A DNA stretch of 64,000 nt from Paenibacillus faecalis (GCF_900289175.1 NZ_LT985747.1:474005-538004), one strand, 5' to 3'. Counted from the first letter of the stretch, positions 34,033-43,901 are shown. Notes: generated by a model from the letters alone, not told the origin. Made by a program: numbers and translations.

Positions 34033-35496
34033 TTACATTTTTTCAAGAATACGAGCCACGATCATATTGATCAGCTCTTCTTTATCACCCGGATTGATGT
34101 TTGCCTCCGGCTGAGTCGTCGGCTGCTCCATCAAATCCTCCAACTCCTTCACACCGTAAGCCATTCTGCGGATGTTGAGCAGATTAAGCGGGCTGATGTT
34201 GTCGGATGTCGAGCTGCCGCCTACTGCGCCACAGCCGAGCGTTAGCGCTGGCGCAAGTGCAGTCGTAGCACCGATACCGCCAAGGGCGCCCGGTGTATTT
34301 ACCAGAAGACGGGATACCGGCTTCTTCAAGGCGAATTGACGTACGATCTCCTCATTCTCCGAGTGAATGATCATCGTGTGTCCAGCGCCTTCCCCGTTTA
34401 GAATCTCAATACAGCGCTCGCAAGCGGCCTCCCAGTTTTCTTCTGTGTAAAACGCTAAAATCGGGGCCAGCTTCTCACGGGAATACGGCACATTGTGCCC
34501 AACGCGAGTCTCTTCCGCAATTAAAACGCGTGTACCTGCTGGAATATCCAGGTTTGCCAGCTTGGCGATATGCTCCACGCTGCGGCCAACGATTTGCGGG
34601 TTCATCGTTCCATTAGCCCGCATAATAAATTTTCCTAGCTGAGCGGCTTCTTGTTCAGAGAGAAAATAAGCTCCCTGCTTTTTGAACTCAGCCACTACCG
34701 CTTCCTTGCTGCACGCTTCAACGACAACAGATTGCTCTGAAGCGCAGATGGTCCCATTGTCAAACGTTTTGGAATCCAATATACGTTTGACCGCAAGCGG
34801 GATATTTGCACTTTTCTCAATGAATGCAGGACCGTTACCTGGACCAACGCCGATGGCAGGCGTACCGGACGAGTATGCCGCTTTGACCATTGCTGTTCCG
34901 CCAGTAGCGAGAATCAAGGCGACATCTTTGTGCTTCATCAACTGGTCCGTTCCTTGAATGGTCGGAACTGTCATGACTGAAACAGCCCCTTGTGGACATC
35001 CTGCCTGCACAGCTGCTTCATTAATGATCTTCACTGTTTCCAAGATGCTTTTTAGCGCATTCGGATGCGGAGAGAAGACGATGCTGTTTCCAGACTTGAT
35101 CGCAATCAGCGCCTTGTAAATGACCGTTGATGTCGGGTTGGTGGATGGAATCAATCCAGCGATGACACCAACAGGCACAGCCACCTCCATCACCTTGTTC
35201 ACTTTGTCATCCTTCAGAATACCGACCGTCTTCATATCTTTGATCGATTCATACACATGCTTCGAAGCAAATACATTTTTGACGATCTTATCCTGCCAGC
35301 GGCCAAAACCTGTTTCTTCATTAGCCATTTTCGCAAGATTCTCGCGATGCTTATAAGCAGCATCAGCGATTGCTTTGACAATGGCGTCGATCTGCTCCTG
35401 CGTCATGACCGCAAGCTTGGCTTGCGCCTCTTTGGCCTGTTTGATCAAATCGCGAACTTCTTGAATGGATCGCAGGTCTTTATCCAATATTTCCAT
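34033..35496 (-). CDS. eutE: CoA-acylating acetaldehyde dehydrogenase EutE
   Basis: 487 residues; oxidises acetaldehyde to acetyl-CoA with NAD. The catalytic cysteine is in '[17 protein letters not shown]', and nucleotide-binding features are in '[20 protein letters not shown]' and '[12 protein letters not shown]'. The Gly-rich block '[20 protein letters not shown]' is typical. The start is ATG 35496 after AAGGAG; a TTG one codon earlier is unlikely. The C-terminus ([17 protein letters not shown]), joined by a Pro/Gln linker, looks like an encapsulation helix, whereas the N-terminus does not. Confidence 0.93.
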   Translation of the reverse strand: MEILDKDLRSIQEVRDLIKQAKEAQAKLAVMTQEQIDAIVKAIADAAYKHRENLAKMANEETGFGRWQDKIVKNVFASKHVYESIKDMKTVGILKDDKVNKVMEVAVPVGVIAGLIPSTNPTSTVIYKALIAIKSGNSIVFSPHPNALKSILETVKIINEAAVQAGCPQGAVSVMTVPTIQGTDQLMKHKDVALILATGGTAMVKAAYSSGTPAIGVGPGNGPAFIEKSANIPLAVKRILDSKTFDNGTICASEQSVVVEACSKEAVVAEFKKQGAYFLSEQEAAQLGKFIMRANGTMNPQIVGRSVEHIAKLANLDIPAGTRVLIAEETRVGHNVPYSREKLAPILAFYTEENWEAACERCIEILNGEGAGHTMIIHSENEEIVRQFALKKPVSRLLVNTPGALGGIGATTALAPALTLGCGAVGGSSTSDNISPLNLLNIRRMAYGVKELEDLMEQPTTQPEANINPGDKEELINMIVARILEKM

Positions 35497-35522
35497 CAAT
35501 ACTCCTTCTCCCTGTTATTTTT

Positions 35523-36233
35523 TTATGAATTGGCATTCTTCTTGTTCTTGGTTCTCTTTGCTGCCGGGGCGGGCACTGGCTTTACTCGTACATCACTCTG
35601 GTTTTTCTTGGCGGCGTCTGGCTTCTCTGCAGCTTCAGCCTTGCTTGCCGTGGACTCCGCCTTCTTGGAATCCGGCTTGTCCTTGTCAGCTTTCTTGACC
35701 GCCTCAGCAGATGCCAATTCCACCGTCTCAACATCTTGAGCTTTTTCAGCTTTCGGCTCCTTTGTCCTTGAACTCTCCTTCATCTTATCCTTTGGAGCTT
35801 CATCAGACCTTTTCACCTTTGTTTCTGCGCTTGCTCTGATCACATCCGATTTAGAAGCAGCAGTTTCGGATGCTTTCTTGATGTTTAAGCTTGCACGTTC
35901 ATCCGGTTCAGAGCCTTTCGCAGCGTCTTCTTGCTGTTTTTGTTTTTCTTCCACGTCAATTAGGCTCACCACCATGTCGGCGGTCTCCTCATGCATCCGG
36001 GCAATGACATGCCTTGTCACCAGAACATCCAGCTGGGCAGCTACTTCTGCTCCAGCCGCCACAGCAGATTGCACAGCCCCGACGTCACCGCCTAACTTGA
36101 TCGTCACCAGTCCGCCCTTGATGATTTCCACCCCGATGCAATACACACTCGCCGCCTTCAAGGCAGCGTCCGCAGCGGCAATAGCTCCCAGATACCCTCT
36201 TACCTCAACCAGCCCTAACGCGTTATGTCTCAT
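35523..36233 (-). CDS. BMC-domain shell protein with long Lys/Glu/Ala-rich C-terminal tail (EutK-like)
   Basis: 236 residues. Residues 1-90 are one BMC domain (ALGLVEVRGYLGAIAAADAA, 'GLVTIKLGGDVGAVQSAVAA', 'VTRHVIARMHEE'). Residues from about 95 to 236 form a low-complexity, highly charged tail rich in K, E, A, S and D, ending in a strongly basic AAKRTKNKKNANS. E. coli EutK also joins a BMC domain to a C-terminal nucleic-acid-binding-like domain, but this tail shows no such fold and looks disordered. It lies between eutL and eutE. Confidence 0.85.
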   Translation of the reverse strand: MRHNALGLVEVRGYLGAIAAADAALKAASVYCIGVEIIKGGLVTIKLGGDVGAVQSAVAAGAEVAAQLDVLVTRHVIARMHEETADMVVSLIDVEEKQKQQEDAAKGSEPDERASLNIKKASETAASKSDVIRASAETKVKRSDEAPKDKMKESSRTKEPKAEKAQDVETVELASAEAVKKADKDKPDSKKAESTASKAEAAEKPDAAKKNQSDVRVKPVPAPAAKRTKNKKNANS

Positions 36234-36245
36234 CTGCTGCTACCC

Positions 36246-36899
36246 TTAATAACTCGTAGGGTTATCTGCAACGAATTGAACAGCGTCTGCAAAAGCATCA
36301 CATGCTGCCTTGCAGGCTGATTGGCTGCCTGTTAACAGAGCACCGCCAAAGTTGGTTTCGGAAGGCGGGCCAAAGAATTCTGCCAGGGATACATCAGCGG
36401 CCTTCAGCGCCGCATCCAGTGCATACATCGCTTCCAGAGGAGGTGCGATGAGATACGCCAAGGATTCCCCTTCCTTTATGTTGGCAGTCTGGGATAAATA
36501 CGTGCCTGTGCGTGAAACGCAATGTGCAAAATAGGTGATGCTGTTATCTTCATTAGCACTAACGAAATGAGCACCGTTCTCGATGAATTCAACGACCGTG
36601 TTCAATCCGCTGCGAACTTCCTCCGGGTTCGGACCAGCCAAGATCCCGATGACCTCGCCTGCCAGCTTTGTTGAAGCATTCGCCGAGCCGGCATACATAC
36701 TTTTTGCATAAACAACGTCTACAGCTGCTGCTTTTGTCGCTTCATCCAATGCTGTATAAGTGACATCATCAATGTCAGCGGTAATGATTCCCAAGCTTTT
36801 ATGGTGCGATTTCAGACCCAGCTTGCTTGCCATGTCCGCGCTGACGTTGGAAATGAGCTTCAAGCCCAGCACCTGGGCATGAATCGGTTCGTTTCTCAT
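36246..36899 (-). CDS. eutL: Microcompartment shell protein EutL (tandem BMC, trimeric)
   Basis: 217 residues, two fused BMC domains; trimers form a gated pore. Recognised from 'VLGLKLISNVSADMASKLGL', 'SLGIITADIDDVTYTALDEA', 'DVVYAKSMYAGSANASTKLA', 'GIGILAGPNPEEV'-like text and 'FFGPPSETNFGGALLTGSQS' near the C-terminus. Complete length. It follows eutC by 21 bp. Confidence 0.95.
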   Translation of the reverse strand: MRNEPIHAQVLGLKLISNVSADMASKLGLKSHHKSLGIITADIDDVTYTALDEATKAAAVDVVYAKSMYAGSANASTKLAGEVIGILAGPNPEEVRSGLNTVVEFIENGAHFVSANEDNSITYFAHCVSRTGTYLSQTANIKEGESLAYLIAPPLEAMYALDAALKAADVSLAEFFGPPSETNFGGALLTGSQSACKAACDAFADAVQFVADNPTSY

Positions 36900-36920
36900 A
36901 CGAACGCCTCCCTTGCCTTC

Positions 36921-37871
36921 CTATAGTTTCAAATCAATACCTGATGCTTTTTTGTCAATCATTGTTTTGATCAACTCAGCGATATGCGCACCCGCCTCCA
37001 CTGCAGGCGTTCCGCCTGAGTGAATGTTGGAGATGACTGTACGTCTAGCTTCCGGCATACCAACGGTTGGCTTATATGCAATGTAGGCACTCATCGATTC
37101 TGCTGTAACCAGCCCAGGGCGTTCCCCGACAAGCAAACATACCACATCTGCTTCCGTTACTTCGCCAATAACATCCATTGAAGGAACGCGGCAATGTTTG
37201 ACAAACAGTATATTACCTACATCCATGCCATACATTTTGAGCCCTTGAGCTATAGCTGGCACAATATCACGCAGATTCGCCTCAATAGCAGCCGAACTTA
37301 AACCGTCTCCAACCATAAGCTGAACTTTGGCCTTCTTGGCTGTATGCTGCTTGATATATTCGATCGTTTCGGCAGAGAACTGTCGGCCCAAATCTGGGCG
37401 TGTAATGTATTCATCCTTATCCCCGCACAAGGTTTCTACCGGAACAAGGTTCATTTCTTTGACAAAATCTTCGGACACATAGGAGAATACTGCATCCTGA
37501 GCGGCAGCATGGTCGGCGCGAAACCGCAGTGACGTAATCGTCTTGTAACGCGGTCCTGCACGCCATACCCCAAGACGAGCCGGCGTTTTTTCCTTCATTT
37601 TCATATAACCTTCGCGATCTGTTGGCTCCGGAACGAGCAGCTGTTTGCGAAGATCGATTTCTGTAATATCATCCAAACATTCGCCATCATCCACATGATC
37701 TTCGGTTAGCATAGTAGCCGATCCGCCTTCATTCGGATTTGCTGCTGCTGAGTGCCCGACAGGTGATGCAGCTTGTCCAGGGTTCATGTTGTTCTCTTCC
37801 TGCTCCTGCTTGTTTCCTACCATCTCGTTTAGAATCGATTCAATCATCGATCTTATATCTTTTTCGTTCAT
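36921..37871 (-). CDS. eutC: Ethanolamine ammonia-lyase small subunit EutC
   Basis: 316 residues. The N-terminal helix [17 protein letters not shown] is the microcompartment-targeting segment, followed by a Gln/Asn/Gly-rich linker to about residue 60. The conserved domain follows: '[16 protein letters not shown]', '[18 protein letters not shown]', '[19 protein letters not shown]' and '[20 protein letters not shown]'. With EutB it forms the adenosylcobalamin-dependent enzyme splitting ethanolamine to acetaldehyde and ammonia. Confidence 0.96.
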   Translation of the reverse strand: MNEKDIRSMIESILNEMVGNKQEQEENNMNPGQAASPVGHSAAANPNEGGSATMLTEDHVDDGECLDDITEIDLRKQLLVPEPTDREGYMKMKEKTPARLGVWRAGPRYKTITSLRFRADHAAAQDAVFSYVSEDFVKEMNLVPVETLCGDKDEYITRPDLGRQFSAETIEYIKQHTAKKAKVQLMVGDGLSSAAIEANLRDIVPAIAQGLKMYGMDVGNILFVKHCRVPSMDVIGEVTEADVVCLLVGERPGLVTAESMSAYIAYKPTVGMPEARRTVISNIHSGGTPAVEAGAHIAELIKTMIDKKASGIDLKL

Positions 37872-37889
37872 GAGAGTTTCCTCCTTTCC

Positions 37890-39251
37890 TTACTTGAGAA
37901 ATACCGATGCGTCACCGGCTTTTTTAGTCAGCTTGCCATTTTCAATAAAGCCCATTTTTTCCATCCATTGTTCAAACTCGCGGATCGGACGCAGGCCCAA
38001 CAGTTCGCGCAGCGTTGCCGTTTCGTGATAGCCGGTCGTCTGGTAGTTGAGCATGACATCATCACCATGAGGAATACCCATGAAGAAATTGCAACCGGCT
38101 GTAGACAATAGAACCGCCAGGTTCTCCAAGTCGTTCTGATCAGCCTTCATATGGTTCGTGTAACATGCATCGCACCCCATAGAAACCCCGGTCAGTTTAC
38201 CCATAAAATGATCCTCAAGCCCAGCCCGAATGACTTGTTTCGCATCGTATAGATATTCAGGTCCGATAAATCCGACCACCGTATTGACGAGGAACGGGCT
38301 GTATTTCTTCGCAAAGCCATAGCAGCGTGCTTCCATCGTCACCTGGTCAATCCCGTGATGGGCTTCGGAAGACAGCTCCGAGCCTTGGCCTGTTTCGAAA
38401 TACATGACATTCGGCCCGGATACCTGGCCGTGCTGCAGAACAAGCTGCTGCGCTTCTTCAAGCGTGGCTGCATTAAAGCCAAATGCCTCGTTCCCTTTCT
38501 GCGAGCCCGCAATCGATTGGAAGATCAGCCCTGTCGGCGCGCCTCTTTTAACAGCTTCCATCTGAGTCGTAACGTGAGCCAGGACGCATGTCTGTGTCGG
38601 AATCTCCCACTTCTGACGGAACTCCTCAAATCGCTTGAGAACACGGGTTACACTTTCAACCGAGTCATCTACCGGGTTCAGACCCAATACCGCGTCCCCA
38701 ATCCCGAAAGTTAAACCTTCCATTAGGGAAGCCATGATTCCATCCGGATCATCAGTAGGGTGATTCGGCTGCAAGCGAGCCGATAAGGTACCCGGACGAC
38801 CGATGGTGGTGTTGGCGCTCGCCGTAACCCGAATTTTCTTAGCTCCATACATCAAATCGAGGTTAGACATAATCTTGGCCACTGCGGCGATCATCTCGGC
38901 TGTCAGACCACGGGATACTCGCTTGATGTCAGCCTCACTTGTGTTCTCGTCTAATATCCACTCCCGCAGCTCTTCTACGGTCCAGTTTTGAATTTCACTA
39001 TAGATGCGCTCATTGACCCCATCTTGAATAATTCGGGTTACCTCATCCGTCTCATATGGAACCGCAGGGTTGTTGCGCAAGTCTGACAATGTCATCTGGG
39101 ACAACACCACCTTGGCAGCCACGCGCTCTTCAGATGAAGCCGCACCTATTCCGGCCAACGTATCCCCTGATTTTTCCTCATTTGCTTTAGCCATAACTTC
39201 CATCAGTGATTTAAATTGATAGACTCGGCCAAACAGTTTTGTTTTTAAAAT
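37890..39251 (-). CDS. eutB: Ethanolamine ammonia-lyase large subunit EutB
   Basis: 453 residues; TIM-barrel catalytic subunit binding adenosylcobalamin. The start is GTG 39251 (then ILKTKLFGRVYQF), seven bases after GGAGG and matching the usual N-terminus; the upstream frame has no better start. Conserved blocks: 'NEEKSGDTLAGIGAASSEER', 'IRVTASANTTIGRPGTLSAR', 'GIGDAVLGLNPVDDS', 'SIAGSQKGNEAFGFN', 'MGCDACYTNHMKADQNDLEN'. Complete length. Confidence 0.97.
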   Translation of the reverse strand: MLKTKLFGRVYQFKSLMEVMAKANEEKSGDTLAGIGAASSEERVAAKVVLSQMTLSDLRNNPAVPYETDEVTRIIQDGVNERIYSEIQNWTVEELREWILDENTSEADIKRVSRGLTAEMIAAVAKIMSNLDLMYGAKKIRVTASANTTIGRPGTLSARLQPNHPTDDPDGIMASLMEGLTFGIGDAVLGLNPVDDSVESVTRVLKRFEEFRQKWEIPTQTCVLAHVTTQMEAVKRGAPTGLIFQSIAGSQKGNEAFGFNAATLEEAQQLVLQHGQVSGPNVMYFETGQGSELSSEAHHGIDQVTMEARCYGFAKKYSPFLVNTVVGFIGPEYLYDAKQVIRAGLEDHFMGKLTGVSMGCDACYTNHMKADQNDLENLAVLLSTAGCNFFMGIPHGDDVMLNYQTTGYHETATLRELLGLRPIREFEQWMEKMGFIENGKLTKKAGDASVFLK

Positions 39252-39284
39252 CACAATAGCTCCTCCTCCCAAATACCAACTCGA

Positions 39285-40715
39285 TTAATGAAACACGAGC
39301 GTTTTAATGACGACAGGAAGTACCTTTCCGCCTGCAATCGGCTTGCCGATATCGATATAATCGCCATTATCCACCTGAATGCTGTCGATGCAGATGACAT
39401 CCTTCTTGTAGCCAAGCAGAGCATACAGCGTCTGCCCCAGCACCTTCGCCATGTCCTCATGAACGATGACGATGAGCGGATACTCCCTTGCCAGCAATTC
39501 TGACATTCCCTTGTACAATCCTTGAGCATATTTCTGAACCTCTTGAAAGCTCGGACTGCTCTTTCCTTCCACAGCGATGGCAACCCGCTGTAAATCATTG
39601 TTCAGCTTGAACCAATTCAGTTTATCCTTGACAGCTTGCGCCAGCACATCGCTGCTTCCCGACTCATCCACCGAAGCAAGCTTCAAAATCGGGATGTTCT
39701 TGATCGGAAAACTTTTTTCCGTGTAGGTGATCGTGCTTCCACTGATCTCGGTCGTATGAGAACCCGCTCCAACGACGGTAGCCCGAATCGTCTCCGTAGA
39801 ACGCACGACGGTTAACTGCTGTGTCAAGGAAGATGCGGCGATGGCTCTTCCGAGCAATATTCCGATATCTCCATATCGAAATTCATCTCCAGTCTCTTCG
39901 TGATAGATGTAATCCGCCACCCCTCCGGAGAAGGAAATGCACGAAATGCTCCGATCCAGCTTCAGACCTTTGTTCGTTACGATGGTCTCATAGAAATCTC
40001 CCGCCGGCCTGAGACCAACACTTTCCTCCAACAGCTTGACCATTTCAGCGATTATCGGCGCAAGATCATCCGGGGTCACCCGCTGGCCCAATGCGAGGTT
40101 CAATCCTCTTACCGCCGCAAGCTGCTTGATCTTCGGAGCGATGTACGTAATCTGATGCGTATTCGGATCAACTCGTATCAATCGTCCCCCGATGTCAAGG
40201 CAGCCCGTATCCAGCAGATCACCGTTTGCAAACAGTGCAAGATTGCTGGTCCCTCCGCCAATGTCAATGTTCACAATAGATGTGGAAAACTCTTTTGAAT
40301 ACGTATGGGCACCTGCACCTTTAGCTGAAATAATACTTTCCAGATCAGGGCCAGCGGTAGCAACGACGAAATCTCCGGCAAATCCGCTTAATGACAGCAA
40401 CACTTCATTCGCGTTATCCTTGCGCGCCGTTTCACCCGTGATGATGACAGCGCCTGTTTGAATCTCCTCTTTGCGAATGCCAGCCTTCTCATACTGTTCC
40501 TGCACGAAAAGCTGGATTTTCTGCATATCGATCCGATTGTCTTCCAGAACAGGCGTGAAGCAAATATCGCTGCGATAAATCACCTCTTTGTCCGTAATCA
40601 CCAAACGCGGCACTGAGAAAGAGGATGCCATGTTTTGGATATGCAGCTTTGAGAGCACAAGCTGGGTCGTAGACGTCCCCATATCAATGCCTACACTTAA
40701 CAATTGCTCATTCAC
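39285..40715 (-). CDS. eutA: Ethanolamine ammonia-lyase reactivating factor EutA
   Basis: 476 residues; ATP-dependent chaperone that exchanges damaged cobalamin on EutBC. Actin/Hsp70-like phosphate motifs: [20 protein letters not shown] and '[20 protein letters not shown]', with '[20 protein letters not shown]' between. The start GTG 40715 lies six bases after a GGGGGTG ribosome binding site; another in-frame GTG nine bases upstream overlaps that site. The gene is controlled by an EutV-type antitermination leader immediately upstream. Confidence 0.94.
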   Translation of the reverse strand: MNEQLLSVGIDMGTSTTQLVLSKLHIQNMASSFSVPRLVITDKEVIYRSDICFTPVLEDNRIDMQKIQLFVQEQYEKAGIRKEEIQTGAVIITGETARKDNANEVLLSLSGFAGDFVVATAGPDLESIISAKGAGAHTYSKEFSTSIVNIDIGGGTSNLALFANGDLLDTGCLDIGGRLIRVDPNTHQITYIAPKIKQLAAVRGLNLALGQRVTPDDLAPIIAEMVKLLEESVGLRPAGDFYETIVTNKGLKLDRSISCISFSGGVADYIYHEETGDEFRYGDIGILLGRAIAASSLTQQLTVVRSTETIRATVVGAGSHTTEISGSTITYTEKSFPIKNIPILKLASVDESGSSDVLAQAVKDKLNWFKLNNDLQRVAIAVEGKSSPSFQEVQKYAQGLYKGMSELLAREYPLIVIVHEDMAKVLGQTLYALLGYKKDVICIDSIQVDNGDYIDIGKPIAGGKVLPVVIKTLVFH

Positions 40716-40757
40716 TTCTCTCACCCCCTACCCGATCGTGACCCAGTAAAATAGACG

Positions 40758-40814
40758 AAAAAAGGCTTAAAGTCATAACCTTTTCGCCTGAACGAAAATG
40801 GTTAACTTTAAGCC
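40758..40814 (-). terminator. EutV-controlled terminator in the eutA leader
   Basis: On the minus strand AGGCTTAAAGT and ACTTTAAGCCT pair, with an extended inner CGAAAA/TTTTCG stem, followed by TTTTTT. The 5' arm shares GCTTA with the second dual hairpin, so the structures exclude each other. Confidence 0.9.
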
Positions 40815-40845
40815 TCATTGCTTAGCAAAGCTACACCCTTGTAGC
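40809..40845 (-). promoter_or_regulatory. ANTAR dual-hairpin antitermination site in the eutA leader
   Basis: Minus strand, 5' to 3': GCTAC-AAGGGT-GTAGC (40830-40845), then TAAGC-AATGAG-GCTTA (40809-40824). Both are hexaloops with A at loop position 1 and G at position 4, the hallmark of EutV ANTAR targets. The 3' arm of the second hairpin is part of the terminator stem. Confidence 0.88.
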
Positions 40846-40872
40846 CTGATTTATTCATTTTTCAAGAAGTTG

Positions 40873-42291
40873 TTATTTTTTAAATGTAAACGTAACAGCC
40901 GTTCCGTCACTGCCCGACACGATAGAAAGCTTACCTTTCAGCTTGTCCTTTACATAGCTGCGGACGATGGATAACCCCAAACTTTTAGACGGCTTTTCTT
41001 CAACCGTGAATCCGGCCCCATCATCAATAACACCAACGGTAATCAAACCACTTTCCAGCTGCACAGTCACCGTAATCGTACCTTTCTTGCAATCGCCAAA
41101 CGCGTGCTCGTAGCTATTATGCAGCAGTTCGCTAATGATCAACGCAATCGCAACGGTACGATCACTGTCCAAGAAAACACTTTGCGCAGCTGATATCTGG
41201 ATATCGATCGCATTACAATCGACGAAGCAGCGCTGGATGTTCGAAGAAATAAGCTGAATGACATCAACCAGATCCACCTGCGCTTCGATCTCCATCGATA
41301 ACAATTCATGGGTCGCAGCAATAGCGAGCACTCGACTGACACTGTCATTCAAACACTTTTTAGCTTCCGGACTCTCACATTGGCGGCTCTGTATACGAAG
41401 CAATGAAGCTACCGTCTGCAAATTATTTTTTACCCGGTGATGAATCTCTCGAATAGCTACCGATTTGGAAATAATCTGCGCTTCCTTTTCCTTGATTTCC
41501 GTCACATCATGTAAAATTATGCCTATGCACAGATCCTCCTCATTAATAAACAGCCTTTTCACCTGATAAAATCGATCCGCTGCCTTTACACTTGTCATTA
41601 ATGGACAACTTGAAGACGCATAGTACTGTCTCATTACATCTGAGAACGTCGTTTGATCCAGCGAAAGATTATTATAATGCAATCCTTGAATGTCTTCCAA
41701 ATAACCAAGCCGACGATAGCACATATCAGCTTGCTTGTTTTTCTGCTTCAAAAATCCATGCTTGTCAAATACCAGAACGGCATCTTCTAACTGATTTATA
41801 ATCGAATCCTGGAAGCGCAGCATGGCCGTCAGCATAGAGGACATTTGGCTGTCCTCAAATTGCGTCATATTAAAGTGTGCCTGGATGTTATCACTTACAT
41901 CTTTTTCATAAATAACAACAGCAATCACTTTCTCCTGGTTCCTGATCGGATGCACCGTTTGCCGGACTAGCTGATTTTCCTGCGTATTGGCGATCAGCCC
42001 CTGGGACATAACACCGGTTTCCAATGTTCGCAACGCCCCGGGTTCATTCTCGCGCAGCGCCTTCTCACCAACGACAGAACGCTTGTATAACGATTTTCCT
42101 GTGACTGGTCGATACTGGTACACCACTACGGCTTCATCCTCTACGCTGGAAAGCACATCGATGAATATGTCCTCCTGTCCGTCAGACATTTCAATGGACT
42201 CAGCCATTTCTATAATCCTTGCGATATCAGCATCGCTTAGTCCGGTATAACGCTTGCAAAGTTGACGAATGCGCTTTGGGAATTCAATCAT
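40873..42291 (-). CDS. eutW: Ethanolamine-sensing histidine kinase EutW
   Basis: 472 residues, no membrane helices. The N-terminal half holds sensor and PAS-like regions ('DAVLVFDKHGFLKQKNKQAD'). It is followed by a HisKA_2-type dimerisation helix with the phospho-accepting histidine (REIHHRVKNNLQTVASLLRI) and a HATPase with 'VGVIDDGAGFTVEE' and 'LGLSIVRSYV'. ATG 42291 overlaps the eutV stop (ATGATTGA), indicating coupling; the ATG at 42315 lies within eutV. In Enterococcus and Listeria EutW autophosphorylates with ethanolamine and phosphorylates EutV. Confidence 0.93.
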   Translation of the reverse strand: MIEFPKRIRQLCKRYTGLSDADIARIIEMAESIEMSDGQEDIFIDVLSSVEDEAVVVYQYRPVTGKSLYKRSVVGEKALRENEPGALRTLETGVMSQGLIANTQENQLVRQTVHPIRNQEKVIAVVIYEKDVSDNIQAHFNMTQFEDSQMSSMLTAMLRFQDSIINQLEDAVLVFDKHGFLKQKNKQADMCYRRLGYLEDIQGLHYNNLSLDQTTFSDVMRQYYASSSCPLMTSVKAADRFYQVKRLFINEEDLCIGIILHDVTEIKEKEAQIISKSVAIREIHHRVKNNLQTVASLLRIQSRQCESPEAKKCLNDSVSRVLAIAATHELLSMEIEAQVDLVDVIQLISSNIQRCFVDCNAIDIQISAAQSVFLDSDRTVAIALIISELLHNSYEHAFGDCKKGTITVTVQLESGLITVGVIDDGAGFTVEEKPSKSLGLSIVRSYVKDKLKGKLSIVSGSDGTAVTFTFKK

Positions 42292-42856
42292 AGGAAATGA
42301 CGATCGTTGTAGCAATTTCCATCATCGGACATCGCCGGTCCATGCTTAGTTTGCGCAGGGTTTGATAGGCTTCTTCTTCGGTATAGCCATTTTCCTTCAT
42401 GAGAATCCCTTTTGCTTTTTCAACAACTTTCCGTTCCTCCATCTTTTGCGACAGCTTTGACAAATCATTTTCGAGTTTGCGCACTTCCTTGCCTTTTGCA
42501 ATCGTCACTTCCACCATAGGGATGAACGATTTTTCATCAAGCGGCTTCACCAGATAACCAAGCGCACCAATAGAAGATGCTTTTTCAATCGTTTGCTTAT
42601 CACTGAAGGCGGTTAATAAAATAACGGCACCGGCCAGTTGCTCCGAAATAATTCGCTTACCCGCCTTAAGCCCATCTAGTATCGGCATTTGAATATCCAA
42701 AATGACCAAATCGGGCAGATGCTTCTTACATAGTTCGATGGCCTCAAAACCATCAGAAGCTTCGCCTACAACGTTGTAGTTTGCTTCTTCAAGCATCTCA
42801 CGAATATCCATTCTTGTAATAGGTTCGTCGTCGACTATCACAATTTTTCTATTCAT
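42284..42856 (-). CDS. eutV: Response regulator and antiterminator EutV (REC-ANTAR)
   Basis: 190 residues. The receiver domain has the phospho-acceptor Asp in LVILDIQMPILDG and the conserved Lys in GYLVKPLDE. A coiled linker and an ANTAR RNA-binding domain follow (VVEKAKGILMKENGYTEEEA, 'LRKLSMDRRCPMMEIATTI'). ATG 42856 follows GAGGTG by nine bases; the GTG at 42868 overlaps that site. Phosphorylated EutV binds the dual hexaloop hairpins before eutG, eutS and eutA and prevents termination. Confidence 0.95.
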   Translation of the reverse strand: MNRKIVIVDDEPITRMDIREMLEEANYNVVGEASDGFEAIELCKKHLPDLVILDIQMPILDGLKAGKRIISEQLAGAVILLTAFSDKQTIEKASSIGALGYLVKPLDEKSFIPMVEVTIAKGKEVRKLENDLSKLSQKMEERKVVEKAKGILMKENGYTEEEAYQTLRKLSMDRRCPMMEIATTIVISYD

Positions 42857-42931
42857 GCAATTATGCACCTCGTTGTTTACCGATTATTTGCTTGTATCTC
42901 GTGAACGTACCATCGATGATGATCGGAAGTA

Positions 42932-43363
42932 TCACGCCTCCAAATAGGCTCGCAACTCATCTACGCCCACATGTTTCACGGATGATACTTCAAAAATACG
43001 TTCTACACCCGCAGCCTGCAAAAATGATCTTGCCTGCGCAATATCCTCATCATTCCGAGCCAGCTCCACCTTCGTTACAATCCCTATAACTGGTTTGGCG
43101 AACATCGTCGCAAAGGCCGGTGGAAAGTAGCTCTCTTCCTTTGTGCAATCTTGCACAAGTCCGATAACGTCCGCATCCACACTGGAAACTAATAACATCT
43201 TATATAGATGTCTATTTTCAATACACTCTCCAGGCGTATCAATCGCCTGTTCAAAGTTCTCAACAGCTTGTGTCTTCTTATAAGCTATTTCCTGCCCATG
43301 CAATCGTTGACACAGCGTGGTCTTACCCGATCCCGTGCTTCCAGCAAAAATAATTTTTTTCAT
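42932..43363 (-). CDS. eutP: EutP/PduV family P-loop protein
   Basis: 143 residues. The P-loop is GSTGSGKTT at residues 8-16, with a switch-like 'IDTPGECIENRHLYKMLLVS' and a specificity segment around 'IGIVTKVELA', all consistent with the EutP/PduV small GTPase-like family. In Salmonella EutP has been described as an acetate kinase, and PduV is associated with microcompartment positioning. Its exact role here is uncertain. It follows eutS by 14 bp. Confidence 0.9.
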   Translation of the reverse strand: MKKIIFAGSTGSGKTTLCQRLHGQEIAYKKTQAVENFEQAIDTPGECIENRHLYKMLLVSSVDADVIGLVQDCTKEESYFPPAFATMFAKPVIGIVTKVELARNDEDIAQARSFLQAAGVERIFEVSSVKHVGVDELRAYLEA

Positions 43364-43377
43364 AGCAGCTTCTTCCT

Positions 43378-43731
43378 TTACGTTCTCGTAATTTTCGTGG
43401 CCGAGAACCCCAGAATATTCTGCAACCCAATAAGTACTTCATTCATTGCAGATTCCACAGAAGATACATCCCCTGTAATAACAAGTGAGCCGCTGAATCG
43501 ATCGACAAAACCGATTTGTACACCAGCCGCCTTTGTTGCAATATCTGCCGCAATAATAGAAGCTTCACTTGGCGTGATCGTCATGACGCCAATCGAATCC
43601 TTCGCATCGTTTCCGAGTCCTAGCTTCTTATAAATATCCGCGTTAGGATTCGCGATAATGTGAGCTAATGTTACCTGTTTACCAGGTACATATTCCTGAA
43701 TGACACGTTGCTTTTCATTATGTTGTTCCAT
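43378..43731 (-). CDS. eutS: Microcompartment shell protein EutS (circularly permuted BMC)
   Basis: 117 residues with the N-terminal strand [20 protein letters not shown] and the BMC core '[20 protein letters not shown]', '[20 protein letters not shown]'. EutS hexamers are bent and help form shell edges. It is the first gene after the second EutV-controlled leader, so shell assembly is induced by ethanolamine plus B12. Confidence 0.94.
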   Translation of the reverse strand: MEQHNEKQRVIQEYVPGKQVTLAHIIANPNADIYKKLGLGNDAKDSIGVMTITPSEASIIAADIATKAAGVQIGFVDRFSGSLVITGDVSSVESAMNEVLIGLQNILGFSATKITRT

Positions 43732-43779
43732 TGATCATCCCACTCTCATGTCAAACACAACTAACAAATGATTATCTCT

Positions 43780-43833
43780 AAAAAAACACATAAAGACTCC
43801 TTAAAAGTTCACGCGGAAATTTTAAGAAGCCTC
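43780..43833 (-). terminator. EutV-controlled terminator in the eutS leader
   Basis: AGACTCCTTAAAA (about 43794-43806) pairs with TTTTAAGAAGCCT (about 43820-43832); on the minus strand the T-run TTTTTTT lies at 43780-43786, a few bases past the stem. The 5' arm overlaps the second hexaloop hairpin. Confidence 0.75.
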
Positions 43834-43866
43834 TTCGCTTTCAATCTATAAACACGCCGTTGTGTT
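43827..43866 (-). promoter_or_regulatory. ANTAR dual-hairpin site in the eutS leader
   Basis: Minus strand: AACAC-AACGGC-GTGTT (43851-43866; loop A1 and G4), then AAGC-GAAGAG-GCTT (43827-43840; loop position 4 is G but position 1 is G rather than A). The second hairpin overlaps the terminator arm. Confidence 0.78.
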
Positions 43867-43872
43867 ATCTTA

Positions 43873-43901
43873 ACTATATTTTAACCTGCTGGTATTGTCA
43901 A
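43873..43901 (-). promoter_or_regulatory. Sigma-A promoter of eutSPVW
   Basis: Minus-strand TTGACA (43896-43901) and TATAGT (43873-43878) with a 17-bp spacer, immediately upstream of the eutS leader hairpins. Confidence 0.85.
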
